Below, piece after piece: positions 8,483 through 16,186 of a stretch of DNA of 59,504 nucleotides; position 1 is the stretch's first letter; each line of letters begins with the position of its first letter. Made by a program: the position numbers and the translations under genes. Under the pieces are notes generated by a model that made no database searches, was not told the DNA's origin, and saw only the letters and a list, made by a program, of their open reading frames with translations. The stretch is from positions 1-59,504 of the forward strand of contig CAJFFP010000005.1 of NCBI GenBank assembly GCA_904373325.1, written 5' to 3'. Source of the stretch: Candidatus Gallimonas merdigallinarum (GTDB taxonomy: Bacteria > Bacillota > Clostridia > Christensenellales > Borkfalkiaceae).

Positions 8483-8516
8483 CCGCCCCGCCGCGCGAAT
8501 CAGCGCGGCGGGGCGG
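8483..8516. terminator. Shared hairpin terminator between convergent genes
   Basis: CCGCCCCGCCGCGC (8483-8496) pairs perfectly with GCGCGGCGGGGCGG (8503-8516) around GAATCA. It lies between the plus-strand gene ending at 8473 and the minus-strand gene ending at 8527, so it probably ends both transcripts, though the T tails are short. Confidence 0.7.
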
Positions 8517-8526
8517 TTTGCGTATG

Positions 8527-8904
8527 TTAAAAGATATTGGAAAGGGACAGGGCGTAAGACGCGGGGAGCGTTTCGGCGAGGTGCAGAAGGATTTCGATTT
8601 TCGGGATGGCGAGCGCATAGTCCGCTTCCGCAACGAGGCGGACGACTTCGGAGAGTGTATCGTCTACGCGGTTGACGTCGTTGTGCGGCAGCCACACGTG
8701 CAGTTTTTCTTTCCGCGCTTCCCATGCGGTGCGCACCGCTTCCGCGTCGCCGTCCGTCGCGGTCCCGTCGTCCGTCTTTTCGTACAGCGTGAGAAGCTCT
8801 TCGTGAAAGGAGGAAAAACTCGCCGAAACGTAGAGATGTTCAAATACAGCCGCGCCGACAAGGAGCAGCAGCGCCACGGCGATCGCCGTCAGAGATTTTA
8901 CCAT
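8527..8904 (-). CDS. DUF4363-family small membrane-anchored protein
   Basis: A 125-residue protein with one N-terminal hydrophobic helix (about residues 4-24), then an amphipathic helical region ending in HLAETLPASYALSLSNIF. Size, topology and position directly downstream of a DUF421 gene match the DUF4363 family of Clostridia and Bacilli, whose function is unknown. The helical part should lie outside the membrane. It starts 79 bases after the DUF421 stop and is probably cotranscribed with it. Confidence 0.8.
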   Translation of the reverse strand: MVKSLTAIAVALLLLVGAAVFEHLYVSASFSSFHEELLTLYEKTDDGTATDGDAEAVRTAWEARKEKLHVWLPHNDVNRVDDTLSEVVRLVAEADYALAIPKIEILLHLAETLPASYALSLSNIF

Positions 8905-8983
8905 TTTCGTTGCCTGTATGTAAGGGCGCAGACGAAAAACGCCCCGACCATGTCCGCGTCGGACGCGGGAAAGCGTGGCATGG

Positions 8984-9673
8984 TCACCATATTTTCCCGT
9001 CGGGATAGGTCACGTTCAGCGTGCGGAATTTTTCGCCCTTGACCTGCAAATATAATTTCCCCGTGCCGTCGGCAGTGAGTACGAGCACCTTCTTCACGCT
9101 CTTCACGCCTTCCTGCTTCAAAATGTCCTCAAAAAACGTTCTTTCCAGACCCGTGAGCGAGAGATTCTTGCCGTCGAACTTGCCGTTATCGATGATGACG
9201 AGGGGGAGCGACGTCTGCATCTGTTCGTAGCCCTCCTTGGGCAGCGCGGAAAACGTACCGTTGGATTCGTAGAGTGCATAGTCGATGCAGTCGAGCGAGA
9301 AATATCCCGCCGAGCGGAGCGATTCGATGAGATCGGAAACGTCGAGATTGTTGCGCTTTAACTGATAGTCGTCGATGCCGTTTTTGTTGACGACGACGCT
9401 CGGCTTTCCGCTGATGAAGGATTTTAAAGGCTTGACTTTTAAGTCGATGAGGGTGACGATCTCGTGCATGACGTAGATCGCGAGCACGGATACGACCCCG
9501 TACAGAAGGGGAATGGACGTATCCGCCATGGGAATGCACGCAAGTTCGGCGATGAGCAGAGTGATGACCAGCTCGAAGGGCTGCATTTCCCCGATCTGCC
9601 GCTTTCCCATCAGCCGCATGACGATGAGCAGGACGACGTAGATGATCGCCGTGCGGATCATAACGAGTACCAT
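8984..9673 (-). CDS. DUF421 (YetF/YcaP-like) membrane protein
   Basis: A 229-residue protein with about three N-terminal transmembrane helices (residues 3-75, including the conserved stretch RLMGKRQIGEMQPFELVITL) and a cytosolic C-terminal domain with SGKPSVVVNKNGIDDYQLKR, both typical of DUF421/YetF proteins. Relatives occur widely in spore formers. The start could be ATG 9673 or ATG 9661; neither has a clear Shine-Dalgarno. The gene diverges from the riboswitch-controlled folT gene, and DUF4363 follows it. No enzymatic function is established. Confidence 0.9.
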   Translation of the reverse strand: MVLVMIRTAIIYVVLLIVMRLMGKRQIGEMQPFELVITLLIAELACIPMADTSIPLLYGVVSVLAIYVMHEIVTLIDLKVKPLKSFISGKPSVVVNKNGIDDYQLKRNNLDVSDLIESLRSAGYFSLDCIDYALYESNGTFSALPKEGYEQMQTSLPLVIIDNGKFDGKNLSLTGLERTFFEDILKQEGVKSVKKVLVLTADGTGKLYLQVKGEKFRTLNVTYPDGKIW

Positions 9674-9715
9674 AAAAAAAGTATTTTTTATTTTTCGGAA
9701 AGTATGCTTATTTCG

Positions 9716-9743
9716 TTGCTTTTTTTCGCGGAAGTGCTATAAT
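9716..9743 (+). promoter_or_regulatory. Promoter of the folT riboswitch transcript
   Basis: TTGCTT (9716-9721), 16 bases, TATAAT (9738-9743), placing the transcript start a few bases before the THF aptamer. Confidence 0.75.
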
Positions 9744-9751
9744 ACAGGGCA

Positions 9752-9846
9752 GAAGAGTAGCCAAGGTGCGTTAAGTGTTGCGAAACGGGACGTTGTTCGC
9801 AAACGAAAGGGATTTCCCTGCGGTGCCGCGGCGCGTCCGCTCGAAT
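9752..9846 (+). promoter_or_regulatory. THF (tetrahydrofolate) riboswitch aptamer
   Basis: The stretch contains the conserved THF-riboswitch blocks in order: AGAGTAG, GCGTTAAGTG (9769-9778), ACGGGACGTTGT (9785-9796), ACGAA (9803-9807), GCGGTG (9820-9825) and TCCGCTC (9836-9842) closing helix P1 with GAG. P2 pairs GCC-AA-GG with CC-GC-GGC. It lies directly upstream of a FolT-type transporter gene, which is the classic target of this class. The layout resembles the known folT-associated riboswitches of Clostridia. Ligand binding is expected to lower folT expression. Confidence 0.88.
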
Positions 9847-9920
9847 ATGCGCGAAAGCGCGTTCTTAAAATGCCGCTTGATGACTTCCGCAAAATTTGCG
9901 GAGACGGCAGCGGCTGGCGG

Positions 9921-9948
9921 ACCTCCTCAAATTTCGGGAGGTTTTTTT
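9921..9948 (+). promoter_or_regulatory. Expression platform: hairpin containing the folT Shine-Dalgarno
   Basis: ACCTCC (9921-9926) pairs with GGAGGT (9937-9942), which is the folT ribosome binding site; a run of seven T then leads straight into the ATG at 9949. The hairpin can both hide the Shine-Dalgarno and act as an intrinsic terminator. Two further small hairpins lie between the aptamer and this one. Confidence 0.75.
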
Positions 9949-10560
9949 ATGTTCTTTTCCACCTATTTCCGCGCCCTTTCGGCGGGAAAAAAGATTGCGC
10001 TCCTTGCCGTGTTCGTTGCGCTGAGCGTCGTCGTCAACTGTTTCTCCATTGATGTCAGTCCGAGCAACAAGATCGCGTTCACCTATGCCGTCTGCTTTTT
10101 TGCGGGCTATCTGCTGGGCGCCGTTCCCGCGTTCTTCGTGGCGCTCCTCGGCGACGTGTTCGGCTATCTCATCAATCCCGTCGGCGTATATTGGCTGTTC
10201 GGCGTTACGCTCGGGGTGTATGCGGCGATCGTCGGCGTCGTGACGAACCTGCCCTTCGGAACGGGCCGCGCCGCAACCTATGTCAAAGCCGCCGTCGCGC
10301 TCGTTCTGGGGTATGTGCTGATTACGGTTCTTTTGAACTCCGTCGTCAATTACTACTATGTGAAGATTTTTATCTGGCAGGGCGAAACAAACAAGCCTTT
10401 CCTCGTCTATCTCGGCGGAAGGCTCGCGTTCCAGACGGTGATCTACGCCGTCAACCTTGCCGTCTGCATGGCGCTTTTGCCCGTTATCGTGCATATCGGG
10501 CGCCCTCGGCTCAAAGGGAAAAAGAGGCGCCCCGCGGAAGGGGAGCAGGAACGCGTATGA
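9949..10560 (+). CDS. folT: Folate-family ECF transporter S component
   Basis: A 203-residue integral membrane protein with about six hydrophobic helices and the S-component style N-terminus LSAGKKIALLAVFVALSVVV. It should bind folate and work with the shared ECF energising module (EcfA1A2T), which is not in this window. Assignment to the folate family rests on the overall sequence (NCFSIDVSPSNKIAFTYAVCFFAGYLLG) and on the THF riboswitch immediately upstream. The start at ATG 9949 is preferred over an in-frame upstream codon at 9775 because the latter lies inside the aptamer and the GGGAGG at 9936-9941 is properly spaced to 9949. The C-terminal tail is basic. Confidence 0.9.
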   Translation: MFFSTYFRALSAGKKIALLAVFVALSVVVNCFSIDVSPSNKIAFTYAVCFFAGYLLGAVPAFFVALLGDVFGYLINPVGVYWLFGVTLGVYAAIVGVVTNLPFGTGRAATYVKAAVALVLGYVLITVLLNSVVNYYYVKIFIWQGETNKPFLVYLGGRLAFQTVIYAVNLAVCMALLPVIVHIGRPRLKGKKRRPAEGEQERV

Positions 10561-10622
10561 CCGCCTGCGCATTCGTCTGAAAAAACCATTTTTTTCACAA
10601 TCGGAATACGCCTTTCTCTCAG

Positions 10623-10650
10623 GTCAACCCGCTATCGGGTTGACTTTTTT
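10623..10650 (+). terminator. Intrinsic terminator of folT
   Basis: GTCAACCCG (10623-10631) and CGGGTTGAC (10636-10644) with a CTAT loop, then TTTTTT. Part of the stem (TTGAC) doubles as the -35 of the next promoter. Confidence 0.93.
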
Positions 10651-10669
10651 ATCTGCGCCGTGGTATAAT
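10640..10669 (+). promoter_or_regulatory. Promoter of the lgt-pncB-lspA-rluD gene run
   Basis: TTGACT (10640-10645), 18 bases, TATAAT (10664-10669). The -35 lies in the 3' arm of the folT terminator. Confidence 0.75.
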
Positions 10670-10685
10670 TGCGCCGTGGTACAAT
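10654..10685 (+). repeat. Tandem 16-bp duplication of the lgt -10 region
   Basis: TGCGCCGTGGTATAAT (10654-10669) is followed at once by TGCGCCGTGGTACAAT (10670-10685), differing at one base, so the -10 element is present twice. Confidence 0.85.
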
Positions 10686-10713
10686 ATTGCCGCCTTGATT
10701 TAGGAGTCAGTCA

Positions 10714-11775
10714 ATGAATCTTTCCCTGCTTGCCGCGGATACGCTCATGTTCGGCGCAAACAACCGCGGGATCATCCTGTTCGGATTTGAAATCTATTAT
10801 TACGCGATCTGCATCGTCTGCGGCATGATCGGGGCGGCGGCGCTTTCCGCGCTCCTGATGAAGCGCAGGAATATGTCGTCCGACTTCATTTTTCTGCTCT
10901 TCGTCGTCTGTATCCCGAGCGCGATCGTCTGCGCGCGGCTCTTCTCCTGCCTGACCGACCCGAGTATCGGCATTCAGAATTTCTTCCGCTTCCGCGACGG
11001 CGGTCTCTCCGTCACGGGCGGGGTTCTGGGCGGCGTGCTCGCGGGATTCATCGTCTGCCGCCTCCGCAAAGTGAGCTTTTTGAGAGCGGCGGACTGCGTC
11101 GTCGTGAATATCCTCATCGCGCAGTCTCTGGGCCGCTGGGGGAACTTCTTCAACGGCGAAGTGTACGGCGCGGAAGTCACCAACCCCGCGCTGCAATGGT
11201 TCCCGTTTGCCGTTCCCATCAGCCCGTACGCAAGCACCGTGGGCGGGATCGGCGGATTTTCCGATCCTTCCGCAACGTGGCATTACGCGTTCTTCTTCTA
11301 CGAGAGCATTGCAAACCTCATCGGCTGGGCGATTTTGTTCACGCTCGCGTGGAAGATGAAGAAAAAGCCCAACGGCATTCTCACCTGTTCGTATTTCGTG
11401 TGGTACGGCATCGTGCGCTCGATCATGGAGCCGCTGCGCGACCCCGAGTTCATTCTCGACAGGGGCGGGGTCATGTGGTCGGAAGTCTTTGCCATTCTCA
11501 TGGCGGGGCTTGGCATCTGTGCCATTTTAGTGCTGCTCATTCTCAATTTCCGCAAAGAAGGCTCCTTCTTCGGCAGCCGCACGGGCGACCCTTACGGCAT
11601 CAGCGAATATATGACGCCCTATAAGGACGATCCGCCCTATTACAACAAAATCAATATGTTCGGGGACAAGTATCCGCCCGCGCCCGTCAAGGAGAAAAAG
11701 AAGGGCAAAGGGGACGATACTCCGCCCGACGGCCCTTCTCTCCCGCCCGCGTCGGGAGAGGGAGGCGGTTCATGA
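10714..11775 (+). CDS. lgt: Prolipoprotein diacylglyceryl transferase
   Basis: A 353-residue polytopic membrane enzyme that transfers a diacylglyceryl group from phosphatidylglycerol to the lipobox cysteine of preprolipoproteins, the first step of lipoprotein maturation. The Lgt signature GRWGNFFNGEVYG (about residues 140-152) and the later FFYES are present, with some seven hydrophobic helices. After the last helix comes a hydrophilic tail rich in Pro, Lys and Gly (about residues 280-353), longer than in most Lgt proteins. GGAG precedes the ATG. It overlaps pncB by four bases (ATGA), and lspA, which acts next in the same pathway, lies three genes downstream. Confidence 0.95.
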   Translation: MNLSLLAADTLMFGANNRGIILFGFEIYYYAICIVCGMIGAAALSALLMKRRNMSSDFIFLLFVVCIPSAIVCARLFSCLTDPSIGIQNFFRFRDGGLSVTGGVLGGVLAGFIVCRLRKVSFLRAADCVVVNILIAQSLGRWGNFFNGEVYGAEVTNPALQWFPFAVPISPYASTVGGIGGFSDPSATWHYAFFFYESIANLIGWAILFTLAWKMKKKPNGILTCSYFVWYGIVRSIMEPLRDPEFILDRGGVMWSEVFAILMAGLGICAILVLLILNFRKEGSFFGSRTGDPYGISEYMTPYKDDPPYYNKINMFGDKYPPAPVKEKKKGKGDDTPPDGPSLPPASGEGGGS

Positions 11776-13196
11776 GGAATCTGACCCTGCTCACCGATCT
11801 GTATCAGCTCACGATGGGGCAGGGTTACTTTGCGCGCGGAAAGCACACGCAGAAGGCGGTGTTCGATATTTTCTTCCGCCCCAACCGCCTCATTACCTAC
11901 TCTGTGGCGGCGGGCATGGATCAGGCGGCGGACTACCTTGAAAACCTGCACTTCGACGAGAGCGACATCGCCTATCTGCGCTCGCTCGGCATGTTTACCG
12001 AGGACTACCTTTCGTACCTTTCTGGGCTGCGCTTTACGGGCGACGTGTACGCCGTGCGCGAAGGGGAAATCGTCTTTCCGTACGAGCCCATCGTCACCGT
12101 TGTTGCGCCCATGCTCGAAGCGCAGCTTGTGGAGACGGCGCTGCTCACGTTTATCAATCATCAGACGCTCATCGCGTCCAAGGCGGCGAAGATCTGCGCC
12201 GCGGCGGGCGGCGGCGTAATGGAGTTCGGTCTGCGCCGCGCGCAGGGCGCGGACGCGGGCGTCTACGGCGCGCGCGCCGCGATGATCGGCGGGTGCGTGG
12301 GAACGTCCAACGTGTATGCGGGCAAGCTGTTCGGCGTACCCGTTTCTGGGACGATGGCGCACAGCTGGGTCATGAATTTTCCGACCGAGCTGGAAGCCTT
12401 CCGCGCCTATGCGGAGAGCTTCCCCGAGAACTGCCTTTTGCTCGTCGATACCTACGATACGCTCAGAAGCGGCGTTCCGAACGCGATACGGGTGTTCCGC
12501 GAACTGCGCGAAAAGGGGTATGAGCCGAAGGGGATCCGCCTCGATTCGGGCGATCTGGCGTATCTTTCCAAGGAAGCGCGCAGAATGCTCGACGAAGCGG
12601 GCTTTGAGAACGCCATCATCTGCGCGTCGGGCGATCTGGACGAGGGGCTGATCCGCTCCTTAAAGGCGCAGGGCGCGCGCATCGATACGTGGGGCGTCGG
12701 CACAAAGCTCATCACGAGCGCAGATATGCCCGCGCTCGGCGGCGTATACAAACTTGCCGCCGTGTATGAAAACGGCAGGGAGATCCCCAAAATCAAACTC
12801 TCCGATACCACGGAGAAAATCACCAATCCCGCCCTGAAAGAGGTGTACCGCATTTACGACGGCAAAACGGACAAGGCGCTCGCCGATTATATCGTGCGGG
12901 CGGGGGAGACGGTGGACGAGAGCAAGCCGCTCACGCTCTTCCACCCCGTGGACACGTGGAAGCGCATGACGGTGACCTCCTTCCGCGCAAGGAAACTGCG
13001 CGAAAAGCTCATCGAGGGCGGAAAGCGCGTCGCGCCCCGCTATACCATTCCCGAGATTTCCGCGTACCGCGCGGGCGAGTACGCGCGCTTCTGGGAGGAG
13101 TACACGCGGCAGGATATGCCGCATATCTATAAAGTCGATCTGTCCCCCGCGCTCTGCGAGCTGAAACGCGCGCTCGTAGAGGAACACGGGCGGTAA
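11772..13196 (+). CDS. pncB: Nicotinate phosphoribosyltransferase
   Basis: A 474-residue enzyme of NAD salvage joining nicotinate and PRPP to form nicotinate mononucleotide. The N-terminus NLTLLTDLYQLTMGQGYF and later EFGLRRAQG, SNVYAGKLFGVPVSGTMAHSW and RLDSGDL segments are typical of the PncB family, and the length is as expected. It starts inside the lgt stop (ATGA), so translation is coupled. NAD-related genes nadD and nnrDE occur elsewhere in the window. Confidence 0.96.
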   Translation: MRNLTLLTDLYQLTMGQGYFARGKHTQKAVFDIFFRPNRLITYSVAAGMDQAADYLENLHFDESDIAYLRSLGMFTEDYLSYLSGLRFTGDVYAVREGEIVFPYEPIVTVVAPMLEAQLVETALLTFINHQTLIASKAAKICAAAGGGVMEFGLRRAQGADAGVYGARAAMIGGCVGTSNVYAGKLFGVPVSGTMAHSWVMNFPTELEAFRAYAESFPENCLLLVDTYDTLRSGVPNAIRVFRELREKGYEPKGIRLDSGDLAYLSKEARRMLDEAGFENAIICASGDLDEGLIRSLKAQGARIDTWGVGTKLITSADMPALGGVYKLAAVYENGREIPKIKLSDTTEKITNPALKEVYRIYDGKTDKALADYIVRAGETVDESKPLTLFHPVDTWKRMTVTSFRARKLREKLIEGGKRVAPRYTIPEISAYRAGEYARFWEEYTRQDMPHIYKVDLSPALCELKRALVEEHGR

Positions 13197-13206
13197 GGAG
13201 GCGGAA

Positions 13207-13689
13207 ATGTTCGGTCTGTATACGAAACGGGACGTGCAGGCGCTCGTCCGCCGTCTCCGCGCGGAGTACGACGAGGCGCTCAGAAGTCAGAAGGCGGCGG
13301 GCGAAGAGATCAAGGCGGAGAACCGCGCGCTTGCGGCGCGCGTTTCAGAGCTGGAACGGGAGCGCGGGAGCGTCGCCACGGCGCTCGTGCGCGCCGTAGA
13401 GGAGGGCGAACGCATCAAGCAGGAGGGCGCGCGCGCTGCGGAGAACGGTCAGCGCGAAGTCGCCCTGCTCGCTGAAAAGTGCCGCCTGTACCTTGCGAAA
13501 CTCATGCAGAAGTACCCCGATGAAGAGGATACGCGGGCATTCGCCGCATTCGTCGAATCGCTTACGGGCGCGTTCGGCGGGGAAGAGGAGGACGGCGTGC
13601 TGGATATGGACGAGGTGCTCGCTCCCAAACAGCCGCTCGATTTGGGAAAACTTTGCAAAGATCTCGGGCTGATGGAGGACGGCGAATGA
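13207..13689 (+). CDS. Coiled-coil protein, hypothetical
   Basis: A 160-residue, strongly charged protein. Residues about 10-95 are almost entirely heptad-like helix rich in Glu, Arg and Ala, predicted to form a coiled coil; the C-terminal part is acidic (GGEEEDGVLDMDEV) and ends KLCKDLGLMEDGE. The N-terminus MFGLYTKRDVQALVRRLRAEY has some DivIVA-like flavour, but I cannot confirm that. A GGAGG stands at the start, and the stop overlaps the lspA ATG, so it belongs to the lgt-rluD run. Function unknown. Confidence 0.7.
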   Translation: MFGLYTKRDVQALVRRLRAEYDEALRSQKAAGEEIKAENRALAARVSELERERGSVATALVRAVEEGERIKQEGARAAENGQREVALLAEKCRLYLAKLMQKYPDEEDTRAFAAFVESLTGAFGGEEEDGVLDMDEVLAPKQPLDLGKLCKDLGLMEDGE

Positions 13690-14294
13690 CGCAGAACCAG
13701 ATGAGGCGTTATAAATATATCATGGCAGGGCTAGGCGGCGGACTCATCTTCGCCGTGCTGCTTGCCGTCGATCTGTTCACGAAGGCGTGGGCGGAGTGGT
13801 ACGAGATCGCGTACGGACTCAGTCAGCCTTCATATTTTCTCGGCATTGTCCGGCTCACCTATACGCAGAACCGCGGCATCGCATTCGGGATCGCGAGCGA
13901 CGATCCGCTCATCATGAGCATCATCATCGCCGTTACGGTGTTGTTGGCGCTGCTGCTCATCGTCGCGTTTTTCACCATTTTCCGCAACAATATGCCCGTG
14001 CGCATCTGTCTCGCGACCGTCGAGGCGGGCGCGGTCGGCAACATTGTGGACAGGCTCGTTCTCGGATATGTGCGCGATTTTCTCGACGTCCGCCCGCTCG
14101 GGTTCGGAATCTGCAACATTGCCGATATTTACATCGTGTTCGGCGTGATCGTGCTTGCGTTCATCATTCTCTTCATCGGCAAAAACGCCGTGTTCCCGCT
14201 CACCAAGAAGTGGCGCGAACAGGCGAAGAAGGAGGACGAGGAGCGCGACCGCCGCAACGGACACGCAAAGGACGGCGGCAAAGCCGATGAATGA
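13686..14294 (+). CDS. lspA: Lipoprotein signal peptidase (signal peptidase II)
   Basis: A 202-residue membrane aspartyl protease that cleaves the signal peptide of lipid-modified prolipoproteins. Four hydrophobic helices are evident, and both catalytic aspartates are in their conserved contexts: D122 in GAVGNIVDRL and D147 in CNIADIYI. The start is the ATG overlapping the stop of the coiled-coil gene, not the upstream in-frame codon at 13653, which lies inside that gene. A charged C-terminal tail of about 35 residues (KKWREQAKKEDEERDRRNG) is longer than usual. Its stop overlaps rluD by eight bases. Confidence 0.95.
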   Translation: MTQNQMRRYKYIMAGLGGGLIFAVLLAVDLFTKAWAEWYEIAYGLSQPSYFLGIVRLTYTQNRGIAFGIASDDPLIMSIIIAVTVLLALLLIVAFFTIFRNNMPVRICLATVEAGAVGNIVDRLVLGYVRDFLDVRPLGFGICNIADIYIVFGVIVLAFIILFIGKNAVFPLTKKWREQAKKEDEERDRRNGHAKDGGKADE

Positions 14295-15189
14295 GTATCT
14301 CGTAGACGCACCCTGCCGCGCCGACGTGTTCGTCAGCGAGCGCGCGGGACTGACCCGCTCCGCCGTAAAAAAACTTGCGGAGAGCGGGCATATCTTCGCG
14401 GACGGCGTCCCCGTGAAAGCGGGGCAGACGCTGAAAGCGGGAACAAAAGTCGCGGTGGAAATCCCCGCGCCCGTTCCCATCCGCGCGAAACCCGAAGATA
14501 TTCCCATCGATCTCGTGTACGAGGACGAGGATATCGCCGTCGTCAACAAACCGCAGGGCATGACCGTCCATGCGGGCGCGGGAAGGGTGGAGGGAACGCT
14601 CGTCAACGCGCTTTTGTACCGCCTGCATTCGCTGAGCGGGATCAACGGAGAGATCCGCCCGGGCATCGTCCACCGTATCGATAAGGACACGTCGGGATTG
14701 CTCGTCGTGGCGAAAAACGATGCGGCGCACCTCTCGCTTGCGGGGCAGATCGCCGAAAAAACGTGCAAGCGGGAGTATCTTGCGCTCGTAGAGGGCGTTG
14801 TCAGAGAGGATACGGGGCATATCTCCACCCTCATCGGGCGCGACCCGAAAGACAGACTGAAAATGGCGGTGCTGCCCTCGGGCGGACGCCGCGCCGAGAC
14901 GGATTTTTTCGTTGAGGAGCGGTTCCGCGAGAATACGCTCATGCGCTTTTCCCTGCAAACGGGGCGCACGCATCAGATCCGCGTGCACGCAAAATATATG
15001 GGGCATCCCGTGGTGGGCGATCCCGTCTACGGCTATAAAAAGCAGCGGTTTCATCTGGAAGGGCAGCTTCTGCACGCCTTCCGTCTGACGCTGACGCACC
15101 CGAGAACGGGGGAGCGCATGACCTTTGACGCGCCGCTTCCCGATTACTTTGAACGGGTGCTGGAAATTTTACGGCGGGAAAATTCGTAA
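14287..15189 (+). CDS. rluD: RluD-type RNA pseudouridine synthase
   Basis: A 300-residue protein with an N-terminal S4-like RNA-binding domain (about residues 1-65, including SAVKKLAESGHIFADG) and a RluA/RluD catalytic domain. The catalytic aspartate lies in HRIDKDTSGLLVVAK, and the family motifs INKP-like VVNKPQGMTVH and GRTHQIRVH are intact. It converts uridines in rRNA, most often large-subunit helix 69 for RluD. The gene directly follows lspA, a very common arrangement in Firmicutes. The exact target site cannot be told from sequence reading. Confidence 0.93.
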   Translation: MNEYLVDAPCRADVFVSERAGLTRSAVKKLAESGHIFADGVPVKAGQTLKAGTKVAVEIPAPVPIRAKPEDIPIDLVYEDEDIAVVNKPQGMTVHAGAGRVEGTLVNALLYRLHSLSGINGEIRPGIVHRIDKDTSGLLVVAKNDAAHLSLAGQIAEKTCKREYLALVEGVVREDTGHISTLIGRDPKDRLKMAVLPSGGRRAETDFFVEERFRENTLMRFSLQTGRTHQIRVHAKYMGHPVVGDPVYGYKKQRFHLEGQLLHAFRLTLTHPRTGERMTFDAPLPDYFERVLEILRRENS

Positions 15190-15199
15190 AGGAGGCTGT

Positions 15200-15727
15200 A
15201 TGCACATTCTCAATGCGGAGGAAATGCGGCGCGCGGTCACGCGGCTCGCAATGCAGGCGACGGAAGTCTGCAAGGGTACGGACTTCGTGCTCGTCGGGAT
15301 CCGTACGCGCGGGGTCATTCTTGCCCGCAGAATGCAGAAGGAGATCGCCCGTCTCGAAGGGGTGACCCTTCCCGTGGGCATTCTCGATATCTCGCTCTAC
15401 CGCGACGATCTGTTGAGCGGCGCGTGCGACGCGGTGTTCAAGGGGAGCGAGATCGATTTCGATATCGAGGGAAAACAGGTCGTCTTGTGCGACGACGTGC
15501 TCTATACGGGCAGAACGGTGCGCGCGGCGCTTGCGGCGCTCTCGTCGCTGGGCAGGGCGCGCGCGGTGCGGCTCTATACGCTCGTTGACCGCGGACACAG
15601 GGAACTTCCCTTCCGTGCGGACGGCGTGGGCAAAAACGTACCCACTTCGGCGCGGGAGCGCGTGGTGGTGCATTTCACCGAGACGGACGGAGAGGACAGC
15701 GTCTGTCTCTATAAAGAAGGGGAATAA
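15200..15727 (+). CDS. pyrR: PyrR bifunctional pyrimidine regulator / uracil phosphoribosyltransferase
   Basis: A 175-residue protein with the PRPP-binding motif VVLCDDVLYTGRTVRAAL and the PyrR-typical ISLYRDDL and RELPFRADGVGKNVPTS segments. PyrR binds attenuator RNA of pyrimidine operons in response to UMP and also has weak uracil phosphoribosyltransferase activity. GGAGG lies shortly before the ATG at 15200. I see no pyr attenuator or pyr biosynthetic genes in the window, so its targets must be elsewhere; here it sits after rluD, as it often does in Firmicutes. Confidence 0.94.
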   Translation: MHILNAEEMRRAVTRLAMQATEVCKGTDFVLVGIRTRGVILARRMQKEIARLEGVTLPVGILDISLYRDDLLSGACDAVFKGSEIDFDIEGKQVVLCDDVLYTGRTVRAALAALSSLGRARAVRLYTLVDRGHRELPFRADGVGKNVPTSARERVVVHFTETDGEDSVCLYKEGE

Positions 15728-15746
15728 TCTTTCGGAGGTTACATAT

Positions 15747-16085
15747 ATGGCAAAGAAAACGGAAAACAAACAGCAGACGACGCAGCACAGACGCTCCGTA
15801 TTTTCCCGCGTGAGCATTGTCGATCTTCTCGCGTTCCTCGCGCTGGCGGCTTCGGCGATCCTGCTCGTAATCGGTCCCATTCTGAAATGGGCTCTGGAAA
15901 ACACGGGCGGCGCGGTCGTCATGCAGGCGCTCAACCTCGTGCAGCAGTACTGTGTGCTCGCGGCGATCGCCATCCCGGGCTGGTACTTCGTGCGTGGCAA
16001 GCGCAAGGCGTGGAAGATCGCGTATTTCATCTTCCTTGCGATCTACGTCGCGGGTACGATCCTCGGCATGACGCTGGGCATCTGA
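15747..16085 (+). CDS. Small membrane protein, hypothetical
   Basis: A 112-residue protein with a basic N-terminus (MAKKTENKQQTTQHRRS) and three hydrophobic helices (about residues 26-48, 54-76 and 85-110). A GGAGG is nine bases before the ATG. It is the last gene before a strong terminator and probably shares the upstream transcript with pyrR. The helices are joined by short loops with several basic residues. No family is recognised. Confidence 0.7.
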   Translation: MAKKTENKQQTTQHRRSVFSRVSIVDLLAFLALAASAILLVIGPILKWALENTGGAVVMQALNLVQQYCVLAAIAIPGWYFVRGKRKAWKIAYFIFLAIYVAGTILGMTLGI

Positions 16086-16102
16086 AAAATCCAAAACGCG
16101 GA

Positions 16103-16126
16103 AACGGCACATTCGTGCCGTTTTTT
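16103..16126 (+). terminator. Intrinsic terminator before der
   Basis: AACGGCAC (16103-16110) pairs with GTGCCGTT (16115-16122) around ATTC, running into a T tract. Confidence 0.92.
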
Positions 16127-16127
16127 C

Positions 16128-16156
16128 TTTACAAATTCGGGATTTTTTTCTATAAT
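16128..16156 (+). promoter_or_regulatory. Promoter of der-plsY
   Basis: TTTACA (16128-16133), 17 bases, TATAAT (16151-16156), directly after the preceding terminator. Confidence 0.82.
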
Positions 16157-16186
16157 AAGGAGAACAGAACGCAAGGGAGGGCGAGC

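Noticed and set aside
9775-9948. Longer folT start at 9775
   Set aside because: It would place coding sequence within the THF riboswitch; the ATG at 9949 has the GGGAGG site.
13653-13685. Extended lspA start
   Set aside because: The extra residues derive from the end of the coiled-coil gene; ATG 13686 overlaps its stop as in other genes here.
15169-15381. A pyr attenuator near pyrR
   Set aside because: No PyrR-binding loop or terminator was found upstream of or within the gene region.
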